DNA of 64,000 bases from Paracoccus acridae (GTDB taxonomy: Bacteria; Pseudomonadota; Alphaproteobacteria; Rhodobacterales; Rhodobacteraceae): contig NZ_BMIV01000013.1 in the NCBI RefSeq assembly GCF_014642735.1, positions 1 through 64,000 on the forward strand, written 5' to 3'. Below the pieces are notes generated by a model. That model saw only the letters and a list, made by a program, of their open reading frames with translations, was not told the DNA's origin and did not search any database. The position numbers and the translations under genes are program-made. This document shows positions 1 to 9,025 of the stretch, piece after piece (the first letter of the stretch is position 1; each line of letters starts with the position of its first letter).

Positions 1-362
1 AGCGATAACCCAGCCGCCCCATCTCCAAGAATGTCTCCCGCCGCAACCAGCCTTCCCGGCCGCGTCGAGAATGCGTATCTAGAACACCAAGCCAGGAGTT
101 GCAAGCACAAATTTCTTCCCGCCGACAATTATTTTCCGGTGGGCGTTCCGATGCCTTCGGAACAGGGCTTTCCGGCGAATTCCGGGCTGAACTGGAGCCG
201 TGACAGTCTTCAGGACAACGGGATCTGCCCGGGAATGGGCCGCTGGCGCGATGGAAACCGTGCTTCGCCAGCTGACGCTGCTCATTCGGAATCATCCAGC
301 CCGCGCGTGATCTGACACGCACAGGAAAGAAGCCGCAGGCTGACCTCACCGGCAACAACCGG
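1..362. other. No gene recognised (upstream flank)
   Basis: I see no convincing coding region here. Short open frames exist on both strands but none has family-like sequence or a good ribosome binding site. The stretch around 95-145 is clearly more AT-rich than its surroundings and may hold promoters. A dyad (GTTCCG, 7-base loop, CGGAAC) sits near 147-165. Confidence 0.5.
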
Positions 363-866
363 CTATCGCCGGGTGATTCCTTCGATCGGCTGCGGCGGAA
401 CAGGGCGCGTCACAAGATAATTCCGGCGCTTCTCGTAGAAGGCGTTGCCGCCCGTCACGAGAACGTAATGCATGTTGTCATAAGGGAAACGGTGCCCTGC
501 GGTATGGAAGAACATCGCATTGCCGATCAGGGGGTGACGCTCCCCGCGCAGGACGGACCGGGCGGCCTCGCGCACCTGCGGCGCCGTCTTGAGGTTCATC
601 TTGCGCTTCATGACCCCCGGCGCGAACTGGTTCTTCTGGGCCACCACCCCGCAGACCGAACGGGGATACTGGCCGGATTGGACCCGGTTCATGACGACGC
701 TGCCGACAGCGATCATGCCGTCCCGACTGGAACGATTCGATTCGAAATACATGGCCCGTTCCATGCACTCCTGCTCTGACATGCGGGAGCCGAAGCCGCA
801 GCCCGACAGCACGAGCGCAGCCGCGGCCAGGGTCAAGCACACCCGCGCCTTCAAGTTGAGGTTCAT
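363..866 (-). CDS. SleB-family cell wall hydrolase, predicted lipoprotein
   Basis: This 167-residue protein belongs to the cell wall hydrolase SleB family (Hydrolase_2), amidase-like enzymes acting on peptidoglycan. The N-terminus is a lipoprotein signal: a hydrophobic stretch ends in a lipobox (LVLSGC, Cys 23), so it should be anchored in a membrane on the periplasmic side. The catalytic part starts soon after with the family pattern around AMYFESNRSSRDG and AIGSVVMNRV-like residues, and continues to HTAGHRFPYDN. I chose the ATG at 866 because the signal peptide starts exactly there; the longer frame adds 63 unlikely residues. No operon partner is evident. Family assignment is confident, the exact bond cleaved is not. 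Confidence 0.85.
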   Translation of the reverse strand: MNLNLKARVCLTLAAAALVLSGCGFGSRMSEQECMERAMYFESNRSSRDGMIAVGSVVMNRVQSGQYPRSVCGVVAQKNQFAPGVMKRKMNLKTAPQVREAARSVLRGERHPLIGNAMFFHTAGHRFPYDNMHYVLVTGGNAFYEKRRNYLVTRPVPPQPIEGITRR

Positions 867-1212
867 ATCACTGCCCTTGTTCTTCCTTGTCGCTTCCCGG
901 GATGCTTCTGACCCTTGGGCGCCTTGATCATCATGCAAATCCGCCGCGAAACGGAAAGCCCTTCTAGAGCCCATCCGGCCAGGCTGCTTCTTTTCCCTCA
1001 ACCAGCAAAGCGTTCTTGAAGATGCCGCAGCCTGAAATCTGCCCGATGTTTCCATTGGCCAAGGGCCGCCGAGACCCTCCTGCCTTTGCAGGAAACGGCA
1101 AGATCAGGCCAGGACAGATCCTTCAGCGAAGCTTGGACGCACACGCCCCGGCCTCGCGGATCATCGTATTCGGAACCGGCTTCCAGTCCTTCAGACGCGA
1201 AGCGCCATGCTT
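867..1212. other. Intergenic, nothing recognised
   Basis: About 346 bases lie between the hydrolase start and the end of the leftward AI-2E-type gene. The hydrolase promoter must be here. I could not pick out a clear -10/-35 pair, terminator or small gene; open frames in this stretch look like chance. Confidence 0.5.
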
Positions 1213-3591
1213 CTATTCTGGCACCTGCTGTCCCACAGTGGCCGACAGGGACGGCTCGGCGGGACCTTCGGTCGGGGGCGCCGCCTCTCCGGTCAGGCGC
1301 TCGGCCACTTCGGCCGCGAGGGTTTCAAGAAGCTCGCGCTCCTTGTCCTCGAGGTCGCGCACCTCGTCATGGATCAGGCACAAGGCGCCCAGAACCACCC
1401 CATCCGCCTGGCGCATCGGCGCGGCGGCAAGGGCACGGGCGGACCAGGCCCGCAGGACGGCATTCTCGGCAAGCAGCGGGTCGCGTTCGATGTCGGGAAC
1501 GATCAAGGACCGTGCTTCCGCCAGCAGCAGGGAGGCCAGCGAGGCATCCTGCGGCAGCACCATGACCTTGGCCTGAGGGTCGATGCCCAGGCCGGGCAGT
1601 TCGCGGTTGGCCCCGATCAGCAGTTCCTGCCGAGGGCCGATGGCGATGATGGCGGCGGTCTTGACGTCGAACACATCGGCGGCCCGGATTGCCAGATCGT
1701 TCAGATCCTCGCGCAAGTCAGGATCGTCCAGAGGCACCTTCTTCAGGGTCTCGTTCCGGGCTTCGACCGCCTGGGGATCCTGGACGATCCCGACCGTCTT
1801 GTCCTCTGCGTTCCGCAACAGCAGCAGGATGCGGCGCGCCGCCTCGTTGATCGAGGCCACGACGGCATCCGCGCCAAGCATCTCGGCGCCGTGCCGGTCC
1901 AGTTCCTCCAGGGGCACGCCCCACAGGCCCAGCACGATCTTGAGCCGGGGCCAGCGTGCCCGAAGACGGCGGGTCAGGTTGCGGGCGGCGGCGTCGGGTT
2001 CGCTGCTGAAGAAGCTCAGCACCACGATCTCGACCCCTTCCAGTTCCAGCCCGGCGACATAGCGCGAAGTGGTGCTGCCATAGGCCCTGGATACCGCCGG
2101 CACCCCGTCCAGTTGCAGGCTGTGGACCAGCATCTCGCAAGCCTGGCGGTCGATTTCCCACTTGCCGGGAATGCAGGCGACGCGGGGCGCGGCGCCTTCG
2201 GGCAGGTCGGCGGGATGGTCCTCGCGGATCGCTTCCAGCAATTCGTCCATGCCGTTGGCGATCCGCAGCCTGTGTTCGGCGCGGGCGTTGTTGATATAGT
2301 CGATGCTGGCCTGGCACAGCACCTCCATCCCCTCGTCGTTATAGAACTGGGTGACGGATGTTTCCTCGATCGCATCCTCGGCGATGTCGATGGCGTCGTC
2401 GGGATCGTTGGCGATCAGCCGCTGATAGATGCGCGTGTGACGACTGAGGGCGGGACTGGATCCCAGAAGCGTTTCCAGGATCGACAGCTGCGGGATATAG
2501 CGGCCGACGACCAGCAGGCAGACGGTCAGCGGCGTGGACAGGACCAGCCCCACCGGCCCCCAGATCGCCGTCCAGAAGGTCGCGGCAGCGATCAGCGACA
2601 GCACCGAAAGCCCCGTGCTGGTGCCATAGAGCAGCGGCTCGATCACGTTGTTCGAGACAAGCTCCAGCACCAGGATCAGGCCTGCGGTCATCAGCACCAT
2701 GTTCCATCCGGGATCGACCGCAAAGGCCAGGCTCAGCGGGAAGACCGCCGACAGGATCGGCCCGACATAGGGGATGAAGCGCATCACGGCGGCCAGCGTG
2801 CCCCACAGGATGAAGCCCGGCACCCCGATCAGCCAAAGCCCAAGGGCCATCGGGATCGCATAGGTGACGTTCACCACCAGTTGCATCAGCAGGTATTTCG
2901 AAATGCGCCTGCTTGCTTCCTCCAGGGCGTCGGTGGACCGGAACATGTTGCCGCCCAGCAGCCGCAACAGCCTGTCGCGCAGATCCCCCTGGTCCAGCAG
3001 GATCAGCACCACGAAGACCAGCACGATGCCGGCCGTGGCAAGGGGCGCAAGCAACGGCGACAGCCACAACAGCGCCGTTTCGAAGGGCGAAACCGGTTCG
3101 GGAATCACCCGCACCCGCTGGGGCGGGACTTCGTTCTCCTCGCCCCCGCCCACCACCTCGGCCACTTCCTTCTGCACGGTGTCCACGGTCTGCATCGCGC
3201 CTTCCAGGATGCCCGGTCCCTTCATCCGGGCGCCCAGATCCTCGATCTTGCTGCGGATGGTGGTCTGATAGGTCGGCAACTGCGCGCTGAGCGACCGCAT
3301 CTGGATGCCCACAAGCGTGCCCACCGCGCCCAGCACGGTCAGCACCAGCACCATGGTCAGGACGACCGCCAGGATGCGCGACAAGCCCCGCCGCACCAGC
3401 CAGTGGACCACCGGCCCCAAGGCAAAGCTGATCAGGAAGGCGATGGCCAGCGGGATCAGCACCGCCTGTCCGTAATACAGGGCGGCGACGATGATGGCTG
3501 AGATCACAAGGCCCGCCGCAAGGCGCAGCAGATCGCCTTGCTGGGACTGGATCAGCGGCCCGCTGCCGCGTGGCGGAAGGGGCGGGATCAC
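1213..3591 (-). CDS. AI-2E family permease with C-terminal B12-binding-like and GAF-like domains
   Basis: The 792-residue product starts with an AI-2E/PerM (UPF0118) membrane domain at about residues 20-370, with paired hydrophobic helices near the N-terminus and the family core RFIPYVGPILS and the segment SNNVIEPLLYG. Family members are usually 340-400 residues, so the rest is an unusual addition. A linker is followed by a Rossmann-like segment (about 470-600) resembling cobalamin-binding domains but without the DxHxxG cobalt-ligand motif, then a GAF-like segment (about 620-770). The start is a GTG overlapping the stop of a possible small upstream frame (GTGA). A stress-type promoter sits at 3804-3829. 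A ligand-controlled exporter is inference; the transported substrate is unknown. Confidence 0.85.
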   Translation of the reverse strand: MIPPLPPRGSGPLIQSQQGDLLRLAAGLVISAIIVAALYYGQAVLIPLAIAFLISFALGPVVHWLVRRGLSRILAVVLTMVLVLTVLGAVGTLVGIQMRSLSAQLPTYQTTIRSKIEDLGARMKGPGILEGAMQTVDTVQKEVAEVVGGGEENEVPPQRVRVIPEPVSPFETALLWLSPLLAPLATAGIVLVFVVLILLDQGDLRDRLLRLLGGNMFRSTDALEEASRRISKYLLMQLVVNVTYAIPMALGLWLIGVPGFILWGTLAAVMRFIPYVGPILSAVFPLSLAFAVDPGWNMVLMTAGLILVLELVSNNVIEPLLYGTSTGLSVLSLIAAATFWTAIWGPVGLVLSTPLTVCLLVVGRYIPQLSILETLLGSSPALSRHTRIYQRLIANDPDDAIDIAEDAIEETSVTQFYNDEGMEVLCQASIDYINNARAEHRLRIANGMDELLEAIREDHPADLPEGAAPRVACIPGKWEIDRQACEMLVHSLQLDGVPAVSRAYGSTTSRYVAGLELEGVEIVVLSFFSSEPDAAARNLTRRLRARWPRLKIVLGLWGVPLEELDRHGAEMLGADAVVASINEAARRILLLLRNAEDKTVGIVQDPQAVEARNETLKKVPLDDPDLREDLNDLAIRAADVFDVKTAAIIAIGPRQELLIGANRELPGLGIDPQAKVMVLPQDASLASLLLAEARSLIVPDIERDPLLAENAVLRAWSARALAAAPMRQADGVVLGALCLIHDEVRDLEDKERELLETLAAEVAERLTGEAAPPTEGPAEPSLSATVGQQVPE

Positions 3592-3761
3592 AGGGGCACC
3601 GATCGGATGAGGCCCAGAAAAAGAACAAAGCCTGTCCCCCGGATCGCGACATGGATTGGATCGCGCTTCTGGATTGGCCCTCCAAAGTCATGGATGACGG
3701 CCGAGGCATCGCAGCCCAGGTCGTCGCGCTTGGCATAGGTCGAGGCAAGAAGGTCGAGCAC
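3588..3761 (-). CDS. Possible small ORF (57 aa) coupled to the AI-2E permease
   Basis: This is a tentative gene. A GTG at 3761 is preceded by a good ribosome binding site (GGAAGGAT, about 7 bases away), and the frame ends in a TGA that overlaps the permease GTG start by four bases. A stress-type promoter (3804-3829) would place the transcript start just upstream of this GTG. The predicted peptide is charged in the middle (KRDDLG, QKRDP) with a short hydrophobic tail (GFVLFLGLI). I recognise no family. It may instead be a leader peptide, or chance. Confidence 0.3.
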   Translation of the reverse strand: MLDLLASTYAKRDDLGCDASAVIHDFGGPIQKRDPIHVAIRGTGFVLFLGLIRSVPL

Positions 3762-3803
3762 TTTGGGATCCTTCCAATGCCCTGCACAGCAGTTCCGCAA
3801 CCA

Positions 3804-3829
3804 AACCTTCCGAAAGGAAGCAGAGTTCC
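3804..3829 (-). promoter_or_regulatory. EcfG-like promoter for the AI-2E permease
   Basis: On the minus strand the sequence reads GGAAC, 17 bases, GGTT. This fits the GGAAC-N16/17-CGTT pattern of alphaproteobacterial general-stress (EcfG/ECF15) promoters except for one base in the -10. It lies about 210 bases upstream of the permease start and just upstream of the tentative small ORF. The rest of the 3592-4111 gap holds only the facing iorA promoter. Confidence 0.5.
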
Positions 3830-3992
3830 GCACAACCCTGCACACCTTCCTTGCAGGCTGGATCCTTTGGGCACGGCAACAGGGTCATGTCGCCCAACAT
3901 CCCCTGCCCCGGCATCCCGCCGGTGGCCGGGCCTTGTCTGAAGCGACGTCACGGCCACCCCCAGGCTGCCTGAAATTACGGTTCGAAGTTCT

Positions 3993-4017
3993 GGAACACT
4001 CTTGCCACTTTCGGGTT
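3993..4017 (+). promoter_or_regulatory. EcfG-like promoter for iorAB
   Basis: The plus strand shows GGAAC, 16 bases, GGTT, ending about 95 bases before the iorA start codon. Spacing and both elements match the set of similar sites elsewhere in this window. Confidence 0.45.
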
Positions 4018-4111
4018 TACAGAGCTTGGCCCGCTCGCCTGCAGATGGCACGAGCAGCCAAATGCCAGACGCGGCCGACACCGGATCGGTTGCACCAGCA
4101 AGGGGGACATC

Positions 4112-4567
4112 ATGGATCTGACCGTGAACGGACAGGCGCGCAACTTCGGGGGCGACCCTGACATGCCGCTGTTGTGGTATCTGCGCGATGAACTGGGCCT
4201 GACCGGCACCAAGTTCGGATGCGGCGCGGGCTATTGCGGCGCCTGTGTGGTCCATATCGACGGCGTGGCCAGCTTTTCCTGCGTTACCCCGATGACGGTG
4301 GCCGAGGGCGCCGAGGTCGTCACCATCGAGGGCCTGTCGCCCGATGCCAGCCATCCTGTCCAGGTTGCGTGGCGGGAATTGAACGTGGCGCAATGCGGCT
4401 ATTGCCAGTCCGGCCAGATGATGCAGGCTGCGGCCCTGCTGGCCGAGACGCCCGATCCCACGGACGACGACATCGATGGCGTGATGACCCAGAACATCTG
4501 CCGTTGCGGCACCTATCCGCGCATCCGCGCCGCCATCAAGCGCGCCGCCGGGCAGGAGGCAGGGTGA
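4112..4567 (+). CDS. iorA: (2Fe-2S) subunit of isoquinoline 1-oxidoreductase-type molybdenum hydroxylase
   Basis: This 151-residue protein is the small electron-transfer subunit of a xanthine-oxidase-family hydroxylase. The N-terminal plant-ferredoxin-like cluster motif is visible ([17 protein letters not shown], about residues 35-51), followed by the second cluster motif of the C-terminal helical domain (QCGYCQSGQ, then [11 protein letters not shown]). Length and spacing match IorA. It hands electrons from the molybdenum centre of the next gene product to an acceptor. Its TGA shares one base with the iorB ATG, so the two are translationally coupled. An EcfG-like promoter precedes it. The real substrate is probably an N-heterocycle or an aldehyde; isoquinoline itself is only the name-giving substrate. 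Confidence 0.88.
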   Translation: MDLTVNGQARNFGGDPDMPLLWYLRDELGLTGTKFGCGAGYCGACVVHIDGVASFSCVTPMTVAEGAEVVTIEGLSPDASHPVQVAWRELNVAQCGYCQSGQMMQAAALLAETPDPTDDDIDGVMTQNICRCGTYPRIRAAIKRAAGQEAG

Positions 4568-6846
4568 TGGCCGTCCTGGAAAACGTCAGCCGTCGTGCCG
4601 TTCTGCTGGGCATGGGCGCGGGCGCCTTGGTCCTGTCGCTTGGCCTGCCCACTGCCGCGCAGGAGGAACCGCTGAAGTTCGGGGCCGATGCCATGCCGCA
4701 TGGCTGGCAGGACGATCCGCGCATCTTTGTCGCCATCGACCCCGATGGCACGGTCACGGTGACCGTGCACCGATCGGAAATGGGACAAGGGGTCCGCACC
4801 TCGATCGCCATGGCCGTGGCGGATGAACTGGACGCGGACTGGGCCCGCGTCCGCGTCGCACAGGCGCCGGGGGACGAGCCGACCTTCGGCAACCAGGACA
4901 CCGACGGTTCGCGCAGCTTGCGCCACTTCTTCCATCCGATGCGCCGCGCAGGCGCCGCCGCCCGGCAGATGCTGCGAGAAGCGGCGGCGGCCGAATGGGG
5001 CGTGCCCGTGGACGAGGTCACGGCCGAGAACCACATCCTTGCCCATGCCGCATCCGGGCAGCAGGCGGGCTATGGCGACATGGCGACCCGCGCGGCGGGC
5101 GGCCAGGTTCCGGCCCGCGAAAGCCTGACGCTGAAATCGCCGGACCAGTTCCGCTATATCGGTCGCGACGACATCGGCCTGATCGACAATCCCGCCATCG
5201 TCACCGGCGGCACCGTCTATGGCATCGACGCCAAGGCCGACGGCATGCTGTTCGCGGTCATTGCCCGCCCGCCCGTCATCGGCGGTCGGGTCGCAAGCCA
5301 TGACGCGACCGCCGCATTGGAGATGCCGGGCGTCGAGCGTGTCGTGGTGATCGACCCCCCGCCCCAGCCGTCCGAATTCCAGCCCCTTGGCGGGGTGGCC
5401 GTCATCGCCACCAACACCTGGGCAGCCATGCGCGGCCGCGAGGCATTGGTGATCGAATGGGACAACGGCGACCACGGCGCCTATGACAGCGAGGCGTTCC
5501 GGGGGGAACTGGAACAAGCCGCGCGCAGCACCGACGGCGCGGTCGTGCGCAACCAGGGCGACGCGCTGACCGCCCTGCAGGAAGCGCCCCGCAGGTCCGA
5601 GGCCGAATACTACATCCCCCATCTGGCGCAGGCGCCGATGGAGCCTCCGTCAGCCCTGGCGATGATCCGCGACGGCAAATGCGAGGTCTGGGCCTGCGTG
5701 CAGGCGCCGCAGGTCACGCGTGTGCGGGTGGCGGAAAAGCTGGGCCTCGATCCCAAGGACGTCACGGTGAACGTGACCCTGCTGGGGGGTGGTTTCGGGC
5801 GCAAGTCCAAGCCCGACTTCGTGCTGGAAGCAGCCGTTCTCAGCCGCGAAATGGACGGCAGGCCCGTCAAGGTCACCTGGACACGGGAAGACGACCTGCA
5901 TCACAGCTTCTATCACACCGTCTCGGTCGAGCATCTGCAGGCCGGGCTGGACCAGGACGGCCGCCCCGTCGCCTGGCTTCACCGCACGGCGGCGCCGACC
6001 ATCGGGTCGATCTTCGCGCCCGATCCCATGCAGAAGCTGCCTTTCGAACTGGGCATGGGGCTGACCAACATGCCCCTGGACATCCCCAATGTCCGGGCCG
6101 AGAACCCGCAGGCCCAGGCCCATACCCGGATCGGCTGGTATCGGTCCGTGTCCAACATCCCGCATGCCTTCGCGATCCAGTCCTTTATCGCGGAACTGGC
6201 GCACGAGGCGGGTCGCGATCACCGCGACTACCTGCTGGAGGTGATCGGACCCGCCCGCAAGATCGACCCGACCGAACAGGGCGATGTCTGGAACTATGGC
6301 GAGGATCCGGCGCGCTATCCCATCGACACGGGCCGCCTTCGCCGGGTGATCGAGACAGCCAGCGATGCCGCGGGATGGGGCAAGGAGATGCCGGCCCGCA
6401 GCGGCCTGGGCCTTGCCGCGCATTACAGCTTTGTCAGCTATGTCGCGGTGGCCGCCGAGGTCGAGGTGGGCGAGGACGGCAATGTGCGCGTTCCCGTCGT
6501 CCATATCGCCATCGACTGCGGCCCTCATGTGAACCCTGACCGGATCCGGTCGCAGATGGAGGGTGCCGTGATCATGGGCACCGGGCAGGCCCTGATGTCG
6601 CAGATCACCTTTGCCGAAGGACGGGCGCAGCAGGACAACTTCGACAGCTATCTGGTGCCCCGCATGGACAGCTCGCCGCGCGAAATCCACGTCCACCTGG
6701 TTGGCGGCGAGGATCCCGACCAACCCCTTGGCGGCGTCGGCGAACCCGGCCTGCCGCCCGTCACCCCCGCCATCGTCAACGCCATCTTTGCCGCCACGGG
6801 CCAGCGTATCCGCCGGTTGCCGGTCGGCAATCAACTGACCAGCTAG
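4567..6846 (+). CDS. iorB: Molybdopterin subunit of isoquinoline 1-oxidoreductase-type hydroxylase
   Basis: The 759-residue large subunit binds the molybdopterin cofactor and carries the active site. It begins with a twin-arginine signal (SRRAVLLG followed by a hydrophobic stretch ending near TAAQ), as in IorB-type proteins exported folded to the periplasm. Family segments are visible: [22 protein letters not shown] with cofactor-binding glycines, and [11 protein letters not shown] near the C-terminus, where the Glu is the expected catalytic base. The ATG overlaps the iorA stop by one base. No cytochrome c subunit, XdhC-type chaperone or cofactor-maturation gene lies beside it, so the electron acceptor and the maturation factor are unknown. 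Confidence 0.88.
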   Translation: MAVLENVSRRAVLLGMGAGALVLSLGLPTAAQEEPLKFGADAMPHGWQDDPRIFVAIDPDGTVTVTVHRSEMGQGVRTSIAMAVADELDADWARVRVAQAPGDEPTFGNQDTDGSRSLRHFFHPMRRAGAAARQMLREAAAAEWGVPVDEVTAENHILAHAASGQQAGYGDMATRAAGGQVPARESLTLKSPDQFRYIGRDDIGLIDNPAIVTGGTVYGIDAKADGMLFAVIARPPVIGGRVASHDATAALEMPGVERVVVIDPPPQPSEFQPLGGVAVIATNTWAAMRGREALVIEWDNGDHGAYDSEAFRGELEQAARSTDGAVVRNQGDALTALQEAPRRSEAEYYIPHLAQAPMEPPSALAMIRDGKCEVWACVQAPQVTRVRVAEKLGLDPKDVTVNVTLLGGGFGRKSKPDFVLEAAVLSREMDGRPVKVTWTREDDLHHSFYHTVSVEHLQAGLDQDGRPVAWLHRTAAPTIGSIFAPDPMQKLPFELGMGLTNMPLDIPNVRAENPQAQAHTRIGWYRSVSNIPHAFAIQSFIAELAHEAGRDHRDYLLEVIGPARKIDPTEQGDVWNYGEDPARYPIDTGRLRRVIETASDAAGWGKEMPARSGLGLAAHYSFVSYVAVAAEVEVGEDGNVRVPVVHIAIDCGPHVNPDRIRSQMEGAVIMGTGQALMSQITFAEGRAQQDNFDSYLVPRMDSSPREIHVHLVGGEDPDQPLGGVGEPGLPPVTPAIVNAIFAATGQRIRRLPVGNQLTS

Positions 6847-6855
6847 GAGAGAGCC

Positions 6856-7278
6856 ATGATCCCCTTCCGGTCTGCCCTGACTGCCACGCTCCTGGCCCTT
6901 GCCGGGACAGCCGCTGCGGCCGATTGCGCGTCGCATCTGGACCTGATGGACGAGGTCCTGGACCAGGCATCGAGAGAGTCCATCGCCTCGTCATCGGGCG
7001 GGCAGGGCGTCGCCGGTGCCCGCGAGGCCCGGGCGATGACCGACACCGAGGCGCCGGGCAATGACGCGACCGCGACCGAGGCGGCGCAGGATCCCCAGCC
7101 CCCGCAAGCGCCGGGCCATGCCCCCCCGGCCGAGGCTGGCGATCAGGTGCAGCGGCTCCGCGCCTCGCTGGACGAGGCAAGGGCCCAGGCGGGCCAGGAC
7201 GATGCGGCCTGCCGCGAGACGCTTGTGACAGCCCTGCGGGAGTTGGTGTCCGGGGAAGACAAGTCCGAAACCCCTTGA
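6856..7278 (+). CDS. Hypothetical exported protein downstream of iorB
   Basis: This 140-residue protein starts nine bases after the iorB stop and is probably the third gene of that operon. It has a clear signal peptide (hydrophobic residues 8-20, cleavage near AAA-DC). The mature part is Ala/Gln/Pro-rich with a disordered-looking middle and a predicted helical C-terminal third (QRLRASLDEARAQA). Two Cys remain in the mature protein (in ADCASH and AACRET), which could form a disulphide. I recognise no family. A periplasmic partner of the hydroxylase is possible but only inferred from position. Confidence 0.65.
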   Translation: MIPFRSALTATLLALAGTAAAADCASHLDLMDEVLDQASRESIASSSGGQGVAGAREARAMTDTEAPGNDATATEAAQDPQPPQAPGHAPPAEAGDQVQRLRASLDEARAQAGQDDAACRETLVTALRELVSGEDKSETP

Positions 7279-7417
7279 AGCCACCGGGGCTTGACCGCCG
7301 GCTTACGTCCCGGACTGTCCCGAAAGGGGCAGTCCGCCCGGTTTGTCCAGCGACGCTGATTCCTCAGCCTTCCTTCGCTGACCCGGACTGCCGAGGGTTC
7401 CAGCCTTCGCGACAGGC

Positions 7418-8011
7418 TCAGCCACCCCCCAGGGTGGTCAGAAGCAGCGCGCCCAATCCGACAAGGGCGCCCAAACCCGCAAGAAGGATCACGAGCCCGT
7501 CCCTTGCCATCAATCCCAAGCCCATCAGGGCGATGGCACCCATCGGGATCGAGGAGGCAAAGGGCAGAAGTTCCAGCGGCGGAACGGTCATGCACAGGAA
7601 AATGCAAAGCAGCGCAACGACGCGCAGGCCTGCCTTTCCCGAAAGCCAGGAAAGCCGCGGCCGCAGCACCCGGTCGATCCAGCCCGCCAGCCGTTCCAGC
7701 CAATCCATCCCCTTCTTGATGCGGTCGCCCTTCAGTGTCTGGCGCTCGAGAAATCCGGGAAGCCAAAGGTGATCGCGGCCAAAGAGAAGCTGGGCCGAGA
7801 CAAGGGCAATCACAAGGGCGATCACCGTCGGAAGGCCGGGGATGCCGCCGATCGGGGTGATCTCGATCAGCGCGGGAATGGCTAGAAAGGGGCCGAAGCT
7901 GCGCTCGCCCAAGGCCTCGTGGATATCGTGGACGCTGACCTGATCCTGCTGCTCTCCAAGCTCGCGCAGGTCGCCCACAAGGTCGGAAAGATTGGTGTCT
8001 TTGCTGCTCAT
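7418..8011 (-). CDS. exoD: ExoD family exopolysaccharide synthesis protein
   Basis: This 197-residue membrane protein matches the ExoD family, named from Sinorhizobium exoD mutants with altered exopolysaccharide and alkali sensitivity. Visible features are the conserved EALGERSFGPFLAIPALIEI-type segment, then ITPIGGIPGLPT, and several membrane helices in the C-terminal half. I start at the ATG at 8011 because family members begin near here; an open frame continues upstream to 8140 but that extension does not look like protein. There is no Shine-Dalgarno before 8011, and a perfect GGAAC-N17-CGTT promoter ends only 7 bases upstream, so the mRNA may be leaderless. The molecular role of ExoD is unresolved. 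Confidence 0.82.
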   Translation of the reverse strand: MSSKDTNLSDLVGDLRELGEQQDQVSVHDIHEALGERSFGPFLAIPALIEITPIGGIPGLPTVIALVIALVSAQLLFGRDHLWLPGFLERQTLKGDRIKKGMDWLERLAGWIDRVLRPRLSWLSGKAGLRVVALLCIFLCMTVPPLELLPFASSIPMGAIALMGLGLMARDGLVILLAGLGALVGLGALLLTTLGGG

Positions 8012-8018
8012 CCCGGCA

Positions 8019-8044
8019 AACGGGGCTGCGGCGCTGCCGGTTCC
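8019..8044 (-). promoter_or_regulatory. EcfG-like promoter for exoD, possibly giving a leaderless mRNA
   Basis: The minus strand reads GGAAC, 17 bases, CGTT, an exact match to the general-stress promoter consensus. The -10 ends 7 bases before the exoD ATG at 8011, so transcription would start at or next to the A of the start codon. Confidence 0.5.
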
Positions 8045-8496
8045 TGATGCGCGATTTCGAATGGCCAGCCACGAAGGTGCCGCAGGCTTCCCGGCAGCGA
8101 TGTTTCCGACGACACGCGATGACCTTGTCATGAAGGACATTCATGGCGCGGATTCACCGGGTCAGCCGGCGTCGGCCTTGCGCCATATCGTGCGACGAGC
8201 CATGGCGAGATTGTCGTCCTTCCCGCCGCCTGATGGCGTTCCGGCAGCCCCCTGATTCCGTCGCGTGACGGTGCGGTCCCTTTGCGGAACGGAAGCAGGC
8301 CCATGGCGGTCCATCGCCAGAGAAACGCCACGACCCTCATGCTGCCGGCCTGCAATGCGATGACCGCACATGCGGCACGACGGCGATGTGCCGCCTGACT
8401 GCCGCCGCTTGAGCAAGCAGGGCAGGACGGCTAAGGACGAAGGATACGGCGGACGCGCCGTCCTGGCCTTTCGTGGTATCCTCTGACCTCGGGTGC
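8045..8496. other. Intergenic, nothing recognised
   Basis: This 450-base divergent gap between exoD and the deaminase has only overlapping short open frames with no family-like sequence. Apart from the exoD promoter at its left edge I see no terminator, repeat or RNA gene. Confidence 0.5.
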
Positions 8497-8973
8497 ATGA
8501 TGACCGACACGTCCTTTCTTCATGAAGCCATTGATCTGGCGAAAGACAACCTGGCCGCGAAAGGCCGCCCGTTCGGCGCGGTCGTGGTCCGGGACGGCGC
8601 GATCATCGCCCGTGGCGTGAACAGGATGGATGCCGACAAGGATCCCACGGCGCATGCCGAACTGCTGGCGCTTCGTGCCGCCGGGGCGGCGACCGGAAGC
8701 ACCCGGCTTGACGGCTGCACCGTTTATGCCAGCGGACAGCCCTGCCCCATGTGCCTGGCGGCAATGCGGCTTGCCGGCGTGACGCGGGTCGTCTTTGCCT
8801 ATTCGAATGAGAACGGCGCGCCCTATGGGCTGTCCACGGCCCAGGTCGCGCAAGACCTGTCGGCGCCGCTGTCCCAGCAATCATGGGCCGAGATCACCCA
8901 TCTTCCGCCGGAAGACAGCAACGACCCGGTGATCTACAAGACCTGGGCCGAACAGCGTGGTGGCAAGGCCTAA
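8497..8973 (+). CDS. Nucleoside/guanine deaminase family protein
   Basis: The 158-residue protein belongs to the cytidine/deoxycytidylate deaminase zinc-hydrolase superfamily, closest in look to guanine deaminase (GuaD/TadA-like) proteins. The zinc site is complete: TAHAELLAL supplies the His ligand and catalytic Glu, and PCPMCLAA the two Cys ligands. FGAVVVRDG upstream is the usual substrate-loop strand. I take the ATG at 8497; the next codon is also ATG and a GTG at 8473 is possible, and no start has a strong ribosome binding site. It likely deaminates a purine or related base in the cytoplasm. It converges with the next gene and has no operon partner. Confidence 0.8.
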   Translation: MMTDTSFLHEAIDLAKDNLAAKGRPFGAVVVRDGAIIARGVNRMDADKDPTAHAELLALRAAGAATGSTRLDGCTVYASGQPCPMCLAAMRLAGVTRVVFAYSNENGAPYGLSTAQVAQDLSAPLSQQSWAEITHLPPEDSNDPVIYKTWAEQRGGKA

Positions 8974-9025
8974 CCCTTTGACAAAGGCGGGCCAGCCTTG
9001 ATCCGCCGGATCCGATCCGGCGACG

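Noticed and set aside
31..315. A 94-residue frame at the left edge
   Set aside because: No ribosome binding site and no family-like sequence.
1207..3501. A 764-residue open frame on the plus strand opposite the AI-2E gene
   Set aside because: It is rich in Gln, His and Arg with no domain-like sequence, a shadow of high-GC coding DNA on the other strand.
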